From assembly GCF_023953965.1 (NCBI RefSeq), contig NZ_JAMLIX010000001.1:3074626-3138625 (forward strand): DNA of 64,000 bases, read 5' to 3'. The stretch comes from Bosea sp. (in: a-proteobacteria). Lineage in GTDB: Bacteria > Pseudomonadota > Alphaproteobacteria > Rhizobiales > Beijerinckiaceae. This document shows, in pieces, positions 28,491 through 35,698 of this stretch; within the stretch, counting starts at the first letter, position 1, and every line of letters begins with the position of its first letter. Below the pieces are notes generated by a model. The model made no database searches. It was not told the origin of the DNA and saw nothing but the letters and a program-made list of their open reading frames with translations. The position numbers were made by a program, and so were the translations under genes.

Positions 28491-28520
28491 GAGGCATCTG
28501 GGCCGCGAAGCCGTGCCGGC

Positions 28521-29414
28521 TCAGCCGACCGAAGGCGAGCGGAACGCGATCAGCATGCCGGCGACCACGATCGCCATGCCGGCGAGCTCGGCCGGGGAAG
28601 GGCTTTCCCCCAGCAGCAGCGTGCCGGCGGCGGCCGTCACCACCGGCACCAGCGGCAGGAACAGCGTCGCACGGCCCGCACCCAGGATCTCGACCGAGCG
28701 GGTGTAGAGATAGAGCGCGACGACGCCGACCAGGATGCCTTGGTAAAGCGCCTGCAAGAGGAGCTCGGCGAAGGGCGCCTGCGCCATGTTGGTCGGCAGC
28801 GCCAGCGCCACGACCAAGAGCAGGGGCACCGAGAGCAGGCAGGACGCGGCGGTGATCTCGAGCGAGCCGACGCCCCAGCGCCGGGCGAGCAGGCCGAAGA
28901 TCGACCAGACGATGGCGACCAGCGCGAAAAGCAGGTCGCCGATCCAGGCATCGGGCCGGGACGGCGTCAGGATGAACGCGCCCCGGGAGAAGACCGCGAT
29001 GCCCAGCACGATGATGCAGAGCCCGGCAAGCCGCATCCGCCCGGCGCGCTCGCCGGTGACGAGAAAGATCAGCGCGGCGGTGAAGACGGGAATCAGCCCG
29101 GTCGAGATCGTCGACGAATGCAGGGCCGGCGCGAAAGCCGCGCCGGCCACCAGGACCAGGCTGTAGAGCGGCCCGACCAGCAGCGCCACGATCCAGGCGC
29201 GCCGCCAGCCCAGCGCGCCGACCGGGAAGGGGCGCATGGTCTTCAGCGCCCAGGGCAGCAGCACGGCGGCGGCGGTGATGAAGCGCAGGATCGCGACATC
29301 GGCCGTGGTCAGGCCGACCAGCATGGCGTGGCGTGAGACGACCGCCTGAACGCCCCAGATGAGCGCCGTCAGCAAGCCGCAGAGAATGCCGAGCCAATGT
29401 GCGCGAAAGGTCAT
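28521..29414 (-). CDS. EamA/DMT family transporter
   Basis: A 297-residue inner-membrane protein with ten predicted helices in two EamA repeats (GILCGLLTALIWGVQAVVSR, and LLFALVAIVWSIFGLLARRW). DMT transporters export or import metabolites such as amino acids or nucleosides; the substrate cannot be inferred here. It converges on gpt and is divergent from the acyl-activating enzyme. Confidence 0.87.
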   Translation of the reverse strand: MTFRAHWLGILCGLLTALIWGVQAVVSRHAMLVGLTTADVAILRFITAAAVLLPWALKTMRPFPVGALGWRRAWIVALLVGPLYSLVLVAGAAFAPALHSSTISTGLIPVFTAALIFLVTGERAGRMRLAGLCIIVLGIAVFSRGAFILTPSRPDAWIGDLLFALVAIVWSIFGLLARRWGVGSLEITAASCLLSVPLLLVVALALPTNMAQAPFAELLLQALYQGILVGVVALYLYTRSVEILGAGRATLFLPLVPVVTAAAGTLLLGESPSPAELAGMAIVVAGMLIAFRSPSVG

Positions 29415-29607
29415 GAACGGGTGGCTTTCGGCAGGCGGCGAGGGGCGGCGAGGCCGTCATGCTATGCCCGCGCCATGCTCCGGCGGCAACGGCCGTGCCG
29501 GCACAGCCGGGATGCTTCCGGGGCAGGCGACCCGTCCGGCTTTGAAACCGGGACCATCCCCACTAGTTTGATTCGCAGGGAAAACGCCGAGGGGAGACGC
29601 GCCGGAC

Positions 29608-31173
29608 ATGGCCGCCACCAGCTTCGATGCCGCGGGCGCGCGGATCACGGTCTTTCGCGCGCTGCTCCAGGCCATCGCCCGCCACGGCAGCGGCCGCATC
29701 GCGCTGGAGGACCCCGAGCGCCAGCCGATCAGCTACGGCCGGCTCGTGCTGGGCGCGCTGGTGCTCGGGCGCAAGCTTTCGGCCCTGACGGCGCCGAAGG
29801 AGCCCGTCGGCGTGCTCCTGCCCAACATGCAGGGCATGGTGGTGACGCTGTTTGCGCTCTTCGCCTATGGCCGGGTGCCGGCGATGCTGAATTTCACCGC
29901 CGGTGTCCGCAATCTCCGCGCGGCGGCAGAGCTCGCCGAGCTCAAGACGATCATGACCTCGCGCCGCTTCGTCGATCAGGGCAAGCTCGATGAGGAGATC
30001 GCGGCGCTGGGCGAGGGGCGGCGCATCGTCTGGCTCGAGGACGTCCGCAAGCAGGTATCGAGCCTCGACAAGCTCATCGGCGCCCTGATGAGCCTGATGC
30101 CGGGGCTCGCCCACCGCCCGTATGAGGCCCGGCCCGACGACACGGCCGTGATCCTCTTCACTTCGGGCACCGAGGGCAGGCCGAAGGGCGTGGCGCTGAG
30201 CCACGCCAACATCGTCTCCAACGCCCGGCAGGTCTTCGCCCATGCGGCAGGCGCGCTCACCGAGCGGGACGTCTTCATGAACCCGCTGCCGGCCTTCCAT
30301 TCCTTCGGGCTGACCGCCGGGACGCTGCTGCCGCTCATGCACGGCATGAAGGTCGTGCTCTATCCGAGCCCGCTGCACTACAAGCAGGTGCCCAGGCTGA
30401 TCGGCGAGACGAAGGCGACCTTCCTGCTCGCGACCGACACTTTCTTGCAAGGCTACGCGCGGGCTGCGGAAAAGGGCGACCTCGCCAGCGTGCGCTACGT
30501 CGTCGCCGGGGCCGAGCGGGTGAAGGCCGAGACCAAGCGGATGTGGGAGCCCTACGGCACCGTCGTCCTCGAAGGCTATGGCTGCACCGAATGCTCGCCG
30601 GTTTTGGCCGTCAACACGCCCGCCGCCATGCGCGAGGGCACGGTCGGCCGGCTCCTGCCCGGCATCGAGGCGAAACTCGAGCCGGTCGAGGGCATCCATG
30701 AAGGCGGGCGGCTCACCGTGCGCGGGCCGAACGTGATGGCCGGCTATCTCGATCCCGAGCGGCCGGGCCGCCTCCTCCCGCCGGAGGGCGGCTGGCACGA
30801 CACCGGCGACATCGTCGCGATCGAGGACGGCTTCGTCGCGATCCGCGGCCGGGCGAAGCGCTTCGCCAAGCTCGGCGGCGAGATGGTCTCGCTCGCGGCG
30901 GTCGAGACGATGGTCGCCAGCGTCTGGCCCGGGCAGAACCACGTCGTCGTCGCCCTGCCGGATCAGCGCAAGGGCGAGCAGCTCGTCCTCGTCACCGAGA
31001 CGCCGGATGCCGACCGGGTGGCGCTGCAGGAGGCGGCGAAAGCGCAGGGCTTTCCGGAACTTTGGGTGCCGCGCGCGATCCTGGTGACCCAGGTCATCCC
31101 GGTGCTCGGCAACGGCAAGATCGATTACGGCGCGACGCGCGAGCTCGCCGCCTCGCGCCGGCCGCTGCTATGA
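29608..31173 (+). CDS. AMP-binding acyl-CoA/acyl-ACP synthetase (Aas C-terminal-like)
   Basis: A 521-residue ANL-superfamily enzyme. The ATP/AMP motif is ILFTSGTEGRPKGVALSH (about 178-195), the adenine motif is LEGYGCTECSPVL, and the hinge region is GDIVAIEDGFVAIRGRAKRF followed by the catalytic Lys region NGKIDYGA. It most resembles the ligase half of Aas (2-acylglycerophosphoethanolamine acyltransferase/acyl-ACP synthetase) but lacks the PlsC acyltransferase half. The likely substrate is a fatty acid. Its stop overlaps the next gene by four bases (ATGA). Confidence 0.87.
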   Translation: MAATSFDAAGARITVFRALLQAIARHGSGRIALEDPERQPISYGRLVLGALVLGRKLSALTAPKEPVGVLLPNMQGMVVTLFALFAYGRVPAMLNFTAGVRNLRAAAELAELKTIMTSRRFVDQGKLDEEIAALGEGRRIVWLEDVRKQVSSLDKLIGALMSLMPGLAHRPYEARPDDTAVILFTSGTEGRPKGVALSHANIVSNARQVFAHAAGALTERDVFMNPLPAFHSFGLTAGTLLPLMHGMKVVLYPSPLHYKQVPRLIGETKATFLLATDTFLQGYARAAEKGDLASVRYVVAGAERVKAETKRMWEPYGTVVLEGYGCTECSPVLAVNTPAAMREGTVGRLLPGIEAKLEPVEGIHEGGRLTVRGPNVMAGYLDPERPGRLLPPEGGWHDTGDIVAIEDGFVAIRGRAKRFAKLGGEMVSLAAVETMVASVWPGQNHVVVALPDQRKGEQLVLVTETPDADRVALQEAAKAQGFPELWVPRAILVTQVIPVLGNGKIDYGATRELAASRRPLL

Positions 31174-31877
31174 GCCCGCCCCGCTGCCTTGTAGCCACAA
31201 TCGTCATTCTATTACGCGGGATGATGATTCCGGGTTCCGCCCTGGCGCTGATGCGCGTCGCAGCGCTTGCGCCCGTCCTGTCGCTGACGGGGCCGTCCGA
31301 TCTGGCGGCGCAGGCGCCGGGCGCCGTCTATGTCCGCCGCGACGAATGCATCGAGGCCGGGCGGCTGACGGCGCAGCAGTGCGAGTTCGCCTATCGCAAC
31401 GCCCGTGCCGAGTTCGAGCAGGCGGCGCCGCGCTACGGCTCGCGCGCGGCCTGCGAGCGCAGCCACAAGCGTTGCGGCGCGCAGATCATCTCGGCCGGCG
31501 GCTGGGAATCCTTCGGCAAGGGCGGGGCGAGCTACGTGCCGCGCTTCATCGGCGTCCGCGTCAGCGGCGAGGGGGCGGCGCGCCGGGCGCTGCCGGTGGT
31601 CGAGGGCACGGCCAAGGTCGCCTTCGCCGGGCGGCCGGTGACGGAATTGCAGGACAAGGTCGCCGGGCGGCGCGGCATCATCGGCGAGGCGAGCAGCGTC
31701 GGGCGCGGGGCGCACGGCCATGCCGGGCGGGGCTCGGCCCCTTATGTCAGGCGCGGCGACCGCGACGATACGGTGCGCGTGCCGATGGAGGAGAAGCGTA
31801 TCGGCTCGGATGTCCCGCCGGGGCTTTACGTCGATCCCGACGGGGTCGAATGGTACAAGCCCGCGCGCAGGCATTGA
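31170..31877 (+). CDS. DUF1190 (YgiB-like) exported protein
   Basis: A 235-residue protein with a hydrophobic N-terminal export signal (within about 1-45) and the DUF1190 core, seen as DECIEAGRLTAQQCEFAY and then FEQAAPRYGSRAACERSHKRC with paired Cys. The rest is low-complexity, Gly- and Arg-rich. The function is unknown. The ATG overlaps the stop of the acyl-activating enzyme, so the two are co-translated. A later ATG at 31221 would give a shorter signal peptide and is possible. Confidence 0.65.
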   Translation: MSPPRCLVATIVILLRGMMIPGSALALMRVAALAPVLSLTGPSDLAAQAPGAVYVRRDECIEAGRLTAQQCEFAYRNARAEFEQAAPRYGSRAACERSHKRCGAQIISAGGWESFGKGGASYVPRFIGVRVSGEGAARRALPVVEGTAKVAFAGRPVTELQDKVAGRRGIIGEASSVGRGAHGHAGRGSAPYVRRGDRDDTVRVPMEEKRIGSDVPPGLYVDPDGVEWYKPARRH

Positions 31878-31929
31878 GCGCACGCGAGACTTGCGCCCGC
31901 AGGGCCGGCCCGCTATCGCTGTGGCACCC

Positions 31930-31976
31930 GCGGACGTGGCGAAACTGGTAAACGCAAAGCACTTAAAAAGTCTTTT
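31930..31976 (+). pseudogene. Degenerate 5' half of an intronless tRNA-Leu(UAA)
   Basis: The first 15 bases (GCGGACGTGGCGAAA) are identical to the start of the intact tRNA-Leu 196 bp downstream, and the D-arm and anticodon loop CTTAAAA are recognisable without an intron. The anticodon stem is mispaired, and no T-arm or acceptor 3' strand follows. It is best read as a tRNA remnant, perhaps left by an earlier integration or duplication. Confidence 0.65.
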
Positions 31977-32125
31977 CTCTACCATGCTGCAAAATAGTTT
32001 ACGGAAGAGAATTGAATGGTTTTTCAGTGCGCTAAGGGCGCGGGGTTAGGAAGGCGGAAATAGGCTGATTTTGCTCTAGGTGCTGTATAGGAGCAGAGAC
32101 CAAGGGGGAGAATCGGCGGCCAAGG

Positions 32126-32426
32126 GCGGACGTGGCGAAATCGGTAGACGCAGCAGACTTTAGAATTGGAGTGCCCGCGGGGAAATCCGCGGAGTAGAAC
32201 CGCTCAAAGTCGGGGAACGCTAACGGGCATCAGCCCTAAGCCAATCCCGAGCCAAGCCCCTCTTCAGGGGAAGGTGTAGAGACTGGACGGGCGGCGTCTA
32301 AAGCCTTCGGGCCATGGCGAAGGGACAGTCCAGACCACGAACGCCAAAGGCGGCGGCGAAAGTCGAAGTGGTACGAAAATCTGCTTCTCTTTGAGAGTAC
32401 GGGTTCGAGTCCCGTCGTCCGCACCA
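32126..32426 (+). tRNA. tRNA-Leu(UAA) interrupted by a group I intron
   Basis: The 5' exon is 32126-32160 and the 3' exon 32376-32426. Joined, they give acceptor stem GCGGACG/CGTCCGC, D-arm with GGTAGACGC, anticodon stem GCAGA/TCTGC, loop CTTAAAA (anticodon TAA), a class II variable arm (TCTC-TTT-GAGA), T-arm GGGTTCGAGTCCC, discriminator A and an encoded CCA. The intron lies after U34, inside the anticodon. The gene is the last core-like feature; accessory genes begin right after it, so it is a plausible island attachment site. Confidence 0.93.
32161..32375 (+). ncRNA. Group I intron (IC3-like) in tRNA-Leu
   Basis: A 215-nt self-splicing intron. P1 pairs exon ACUU (32157-32160) with internal guide GAGU (32169-32172), leaving a U.G wobble at the 5' splice site; the last intron base is G (32375), as expected. 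The core contains GAAGGTGTAGAGACTGGACG and later AGTCCAGACC, which are close to the conserved core of the Azoarcus tRNA-Ile IC3 intron as I remember it. It encodes no homing endonuclease. The assignment rests on these motifs and on the perfect tRNA produced by splicing. Confidence 0.92.
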
Positions 32427-32587
32427 CACTCTCAAGCTTCCTCAAACTGAGATCTCCATCAGCCTTTTCGGATCAGCGCTGGCATGACATCGGCCGAAGA
32501 TCTGCGATCCGAAGGTGGAAGCCTCACGTTCGGATCGTGTGTGTGCCATGCCTTTCAATGCATCCTTGCCAGTCGGCGGGAAGCAGC

Positions 32588-33304
32588 TCAGGTCGCGGCC
32601 GATAGATTCACCCGCCGCATCAAAGCTTCACCGCTTTCCTTGCGCTCGGAATAGCGGTCCGTGAGATAAGACGACACGTCGCGCGTCAGCAGCGTGAACT
32701 TGACCAGTTCCTCCATCACATCCACCACGCGGTCATAATAGGACGAAGGCTTCATCCGGCCTGCTTCGTCAAACTCCTGAAAAGCCTTGGCGACGGACGA
32801 CTGGTTGGGGATCGTCACCATCCGCATCCATCGACCGAGCACGCGCATCTGGTTGACCGCGTTGAAGCTCTGCGAACCGCCCGACACCTGCATGACGGCA
32901 AGCGTCCGCCCTTGCGTCGGTCGTACAGCGCCGACCGAGAGAGGAATCCAGTCGATCTGCGCCTTCATCACCGCGCTCATGGCGCCGTGCCGCTCCGGGC
33001 TGGTCCAGACCTGACCTTCCGACCAGAGCGAAAGCTCTCGCAGCTCCTGCACCTTTGGGTGACTGATTTCGGCTCCGTCGGGCAACGGCAAACCATGCGG
33101 ATCGAAGATGCGGGTCTCCGCACCGAAATGCTTCAGCAGGCGCTCGGCCTCCTGGGTCAGGAAGCGGCTATATGACCGCCCGCGAAGCGAGCCGTAGAGC
33201 AACAGAATACGAGGCGGGTGGGTCGAGGATGTCGCCCGTAGCCGATCAATGCGCGGCACAACGATGCAACCGGCATCAACATGGGGGAGGTTTGGCAAGG
33301 TCAA
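32588..33304 (-). CDS. arsH: ArsH NADPH-dependent FMN reductase / organoarsenical oxidase
   Basis: A 238-residue flavoprotein with the FMN phosphate loop LLYGSLRGRSYSR (about 35-47) and the ArsH-specific WTSPERHGAMSAVMKAQIDW (quoted within 20 residues). ArsH oxidises trivalent organoarsenicals such as methylarsenite to the less toxic pentavalent form, which suits the arsM gene of this operon. Its start overlaps the acr3 stop by four bases. It is the last gene of the ars operon, next to the tRNA junction. Confidence 0.94.
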   Translation of the reverse strand: MTLPNLPHVDAGCIVVPRIDRLRATSSTHPPRILLLYGSLRGRSYSRFLTQEAERLLKHFGAETRIFDPHGLPLPDGAEISHPKVQELRELSLWSEGQVWTSPERHGAMSAVMKAQIDWIPLSVGAVRPTQGRTLAVMQVSGGSQSFNAVNQMRVLGRWMRMVTIPNQSSVAKAFQEFDEAGRMKPSSYYDRVVDVMEELVKFTLLTRDVSSYLTDRYSERKESGEALMRRVNLSAAT

Positions 33305-34350
33305 CGGTCCACCTCCACGACAGTCTTGCCATCGCGCTCATACCAACCCTTGGAGCGGTTCACGATCCACACGACGGAGAGCATGACCGGCACCTCGATC
33401 AGTACACCGACGACCGTGGCGAGCGCAGCGCCGGAGTGGAAGCCGAACAGGCTGATGGCCGCGGCGACAGCCAGTTCGAAGAAGTTCGACGCGCCGATCA
33501 GGGCCGATGGGCCGGCGACGCAATGCTGTTCCCCCGAGATGTGGTTGAGCAGATAGGCGAGCCCGGAGTTGAAATAGACCTGGATCAGGATTGGTACGGC
33601 GAGCAGCGCGATCACCATCGGCTGCGCGATGATCTGTTCACCCTGGAAACCGAACAACAGCACTAGCGTCGCTAGAAGTGCGACGAGCGAGATTGGGCCG
33701 AGCTTGGCGAGCAGTTGGTCCAGCGCTGTCTGCCCTCCGTTCGCCAAAAGGCTGCGGCGCACGATCTGCGCGACGATCACCGGGATGACGATGTAGAGCA
33801 CCACTGACAGGATCAGCGTGCCCCACGGCACGGTGATCGCCGACAGGCCGAGCAGCAGCCCGACGATGGGCGCGAAGGCCACGACCATGATCGCGTCGTT
33901 GAGCGCGACCTGGCTCAGCGTGAAATGCGGCTCGCCCTTGGTCAGGTTCGACCAGACGAACACCATCGCCGTGCAGGGTGCCGCGGCGAGGATGATGAGG
34001 CCGGCGATATAACTGTCGATCTGGTCGGCTGGCAGCAGCGGCCGGAACAGCCAGCCGATAAAGAGCCAACCGAGCAAAGCCATGGAGAACGGCTTCACCG
34101 CCCAGTTGACGAACAGCGTCACGCCGATGCCGCGCCAGTGACGGCCGACCTCGCCGAGCGCGGCGAAGTCGATCTTCAGGAGCATCGGAACGACCATGAG
34201 CCAGATCAGCACAGCCACCGGCAGGTTGACCTTGGCGATTTCCGCAGCACCGATCGCCTGAAACGCGCCCGGCATCACATGGCCGAGCGCGATGCCGACG
34301 ACGATGCAAAGCGCAACCCAGAGGGTCAGATAGCGTTCAAAGGTGGACAT
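33301..34350 (-). CDS. acr3: ACR3 family arsenite efflux permease
   Basis: A 349-residue inner-membrane transporter with ten hydrophobic segments. The essential Cys of the fourth segment is present in ILAAAPCTAMVFVWSNL. ACR3 extrudes As(III), and often Sb(III) more weakly, using the proton motive force, and may be energised by ArsA. It lies between the Grx-type arsC (9 bases upstream) and arsH (overlapping). The length is normal for the bacterial ACR3 group. Confidence 0.94.
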   Translation of the reverse strand: MSTFERYLTLWVALCIVVGIALGHVMPGAFQAIGAAEIAKVNLPVAVLIWLMVVPMLLKIDFAALGEVGRHWRGIGVTLFVNWAVKPFSMALLGWLFIGWLFRPLLPADQIDSYIAGLIILAAAPCTAMVFVWSNLTKGEPHFTLSQVALNDAIMVVAFAPIVGLLLGLSAITVPWGTLILSVVLYIVIPVIVAQIVRRSLLANGGQTALDQLLAKLGPISLVALLATLVLLFGFQGEQIIAQPMVIALLAVPILIQVYFNSGLAYLLNHISGEQHCVAGPSALIGASNFFELAVAAAISLFGFHSGAALATVVGVLIEVPVMLSVVWIVNRSKGWYERDGKTVVEVDR

Positions 34351-34359
34351 GGTTTTCCT

Positions 34360-34785
34360 TCAAGCCGTCGCCACGCGGCGGCCGTGCTCATCAATGACGC
34401 GCTCGCCGTCTTCCTTGACGAACTCGCCCTGTTGCGGCGGCAACAGGTCGAGCACGTCTTCGGACGGCCGACAGAGTTTCACGCCCCTGGGGCTGACGAC
34501 GATCGGCCGGTTGATGAGGACCGGATGCGCCATCATGGCGTCGAGAAGCTGGTCATCGGTCAGCTTTGGATCGGCAAGGCCAAGCTCCGCGTAAGGCGTA
34601 CCCTTTTCGCGCAACACCGCGCGAACCGAAACGCCCATGCGCGCAATGAGCTGCGTCAGCAGCGCGCGCGCCGGCGGCGTCTTCAGATATTCGATGACGT
34701 GCGGCTCGATGCCGGCGTTGCGGATCATCGCCAGCGTGTTGCGCGAGGTGCCGCAGTCGGGATTGTGATAGATGATGACGTCCAT
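34360..34785 (-). CDS. arsC: Glutaredoxin-dependent arsenate reductase ArsC
   Basis: A 141-residue ArsC of the ArsC/Spx fold (R773 type). The catalytic Cys11 lies in YHNPDCGTSRNTL, and the arsenate-binding Arg residues are in INRPIVVSPRGVKLCRPSE. It reduces As(V) to As(III) with glutathione and glutaredoxin. It is the second of two arsenate reductases in the operon and is unrelated in fold to the first. Confidence 0.94.
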   Translation of the reverse strand: MDVIIYHNPDCGTSRNTLAMIRNAGIEPHVIEYLKTPPARALLTQLIARMGVSVRAVLREKGTPYAELGLADPKLTDDQLLDAMMAHPVLINRPIVVSPRGVKLCRPSEDVLDLLPPQQGEFVKEDGERVIDEHGRRVATA

Positions 34786-34794
34786 GGCCTTGCC

Positions 34795-35337
34795 TCAGGC
34801 CGCGCTGTTGCGAGGCGAGGACGCGCCGTCCGATTGCCCGATCTCTACGAGCGTGGCCCGCAGGGATGCTTTGTCGAGGCTGGCGACAGGCAGCGCCGTA
34901 AAGATGGAGACACGGTTCTTGAGATAGCGGAAGGCAGTGACGAAGGCGGCTTCCTTCTGGATGTTGGAACCTCCCACCGCAGCGGGGTCTTCGATGCCCC
35001 AATGTGCCGTCATCGGCTGGCCCGGCCAGACCGGGCAGGCTTCGCCGGCAGCGTTGTCGCAAACCGTGAACACGAAATCCATGACCGGAGCTTCAGGCCG
35101 CGCGAACTCCTCCCAGCTCTTCGAGCGGAACCCATCGGCGGGATAGTCGAGGCTCCTCAGCACCTTCAACGCAAAGGGATTGACCTCGCCCTTGGGCTGG
35201 CTGCCAGCGGAAAAAGCGCGGAAGCGACCAGTCCCGTCCTTGGCCAGAATGCTCTCCGCAAGGATCGAGCGAGCCGAGTTGCCGGTGCAAAGGAAGAGAA
35301 CATTGAAGATGCGGTGGGGCTGGTCTGAATCAGACAT
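34795..35337 (-). CDS. arsC: Low-molecular-weight phosphatase-type arsenate reductase
   Basis: A 180-residue protein of the LMW protein tyrosine phosphatase fold, with the P-loop LCTGNSARSILAE near the N-terminus. Homologues include thioredoxin-coupled ArsC and phosphatase-like arsenate reductases of other proteobacteria. The acidic segment GIEDPAA agrees with ArsC-like members. It overlaps the arsR end by eight bases. Which reductant it uses cannot be read from sequence. Confidence 0.9.
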   Translation of the reverse strand: MSDSDQPHRIFNVLFLCTGNSARSILAESILAKDGTGRFRAFSAGSQPKGEVNPFALKVLRSLDYPADGFRSKSWEEFARPEAPVMDFVFTVCDNAAGEACPVWPGQPMTAHWGIEDPAAVGGSNIQKEAAFVTAFRYLKNRVSIFTALPVASLDKASLRATLVEIGQSDGASSPRNSAA

Positions 35338-35698
35338 GGGAAGAGCCTTTCGTAGGTTGGCAACAGGAGGACAGCGCGGCGACGGCCGGGTTGCGCACTT
35401 CGGGGTGGCCCTGGCAGCAGTCGCGCATGAGGAATTCGATGAGGCTCGAAAGCGTCACGAGGGCCGCGCTGTAGATGATCGAGCGCCCTTCGCGCCGGGA
35501 CTCGACAAGCCCCGCCTGTTCGAGATGGCTCAGGTGAAAGGACATGCGCGAGGAGGCCGCGCCGTCCATGGCCTCTCCAATCGAGCCGGCGGACATCCCT
35601 TCGGGACCGGCTGTCACCAGAAGACGGACAATGCGGAGCCGCGTTTCCTGCGAAAGCGCGGCGAAGGCGGCGAGAGCCTGCTTTTCCTTCATTGTCAT
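35330..35698 (-). CDS. arsR: ArsR family As(III)-responsive repressor
   Basis: A 122-residue winged-helix repressor. The DNA-recognition helix region is SSRMSFHLSHLEQAGLV. The As(III) site is not the ELCVCDL type of R773; candidate thiols are the C-terminal pairs Cys94-Cys95 (RDCCQGH) and Cys112-Cys113 (SSCCQP), similar to C-terminal-site ArsR proteins. The gene is embedded inside the operon, overlapping both arsA (4 bases) and the downstream reductase (8 bases), so repression must act at an upstream promoter. ATG 35692 is an alternative start. Confidence 0.92.
   Translation of the reverse strand: MTMKEKQALAAFAALSQETRLRIVRLLVTAGPEGMSAGSIGEAMDGAASSRMSFHLSHLEQAGLVESRREGRSIIYSAALVTLSSLIEFLMRDCCQGHPEVRNPAVAALSSCCQPTKGSSHV

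Noticed and set aside
32236..32445. 69-residue minus-strand frame over the tRNA-Leu
   Set aside because: It is the reverse of the intron and tRNA 3' exon, a common false gene over tRNAs.
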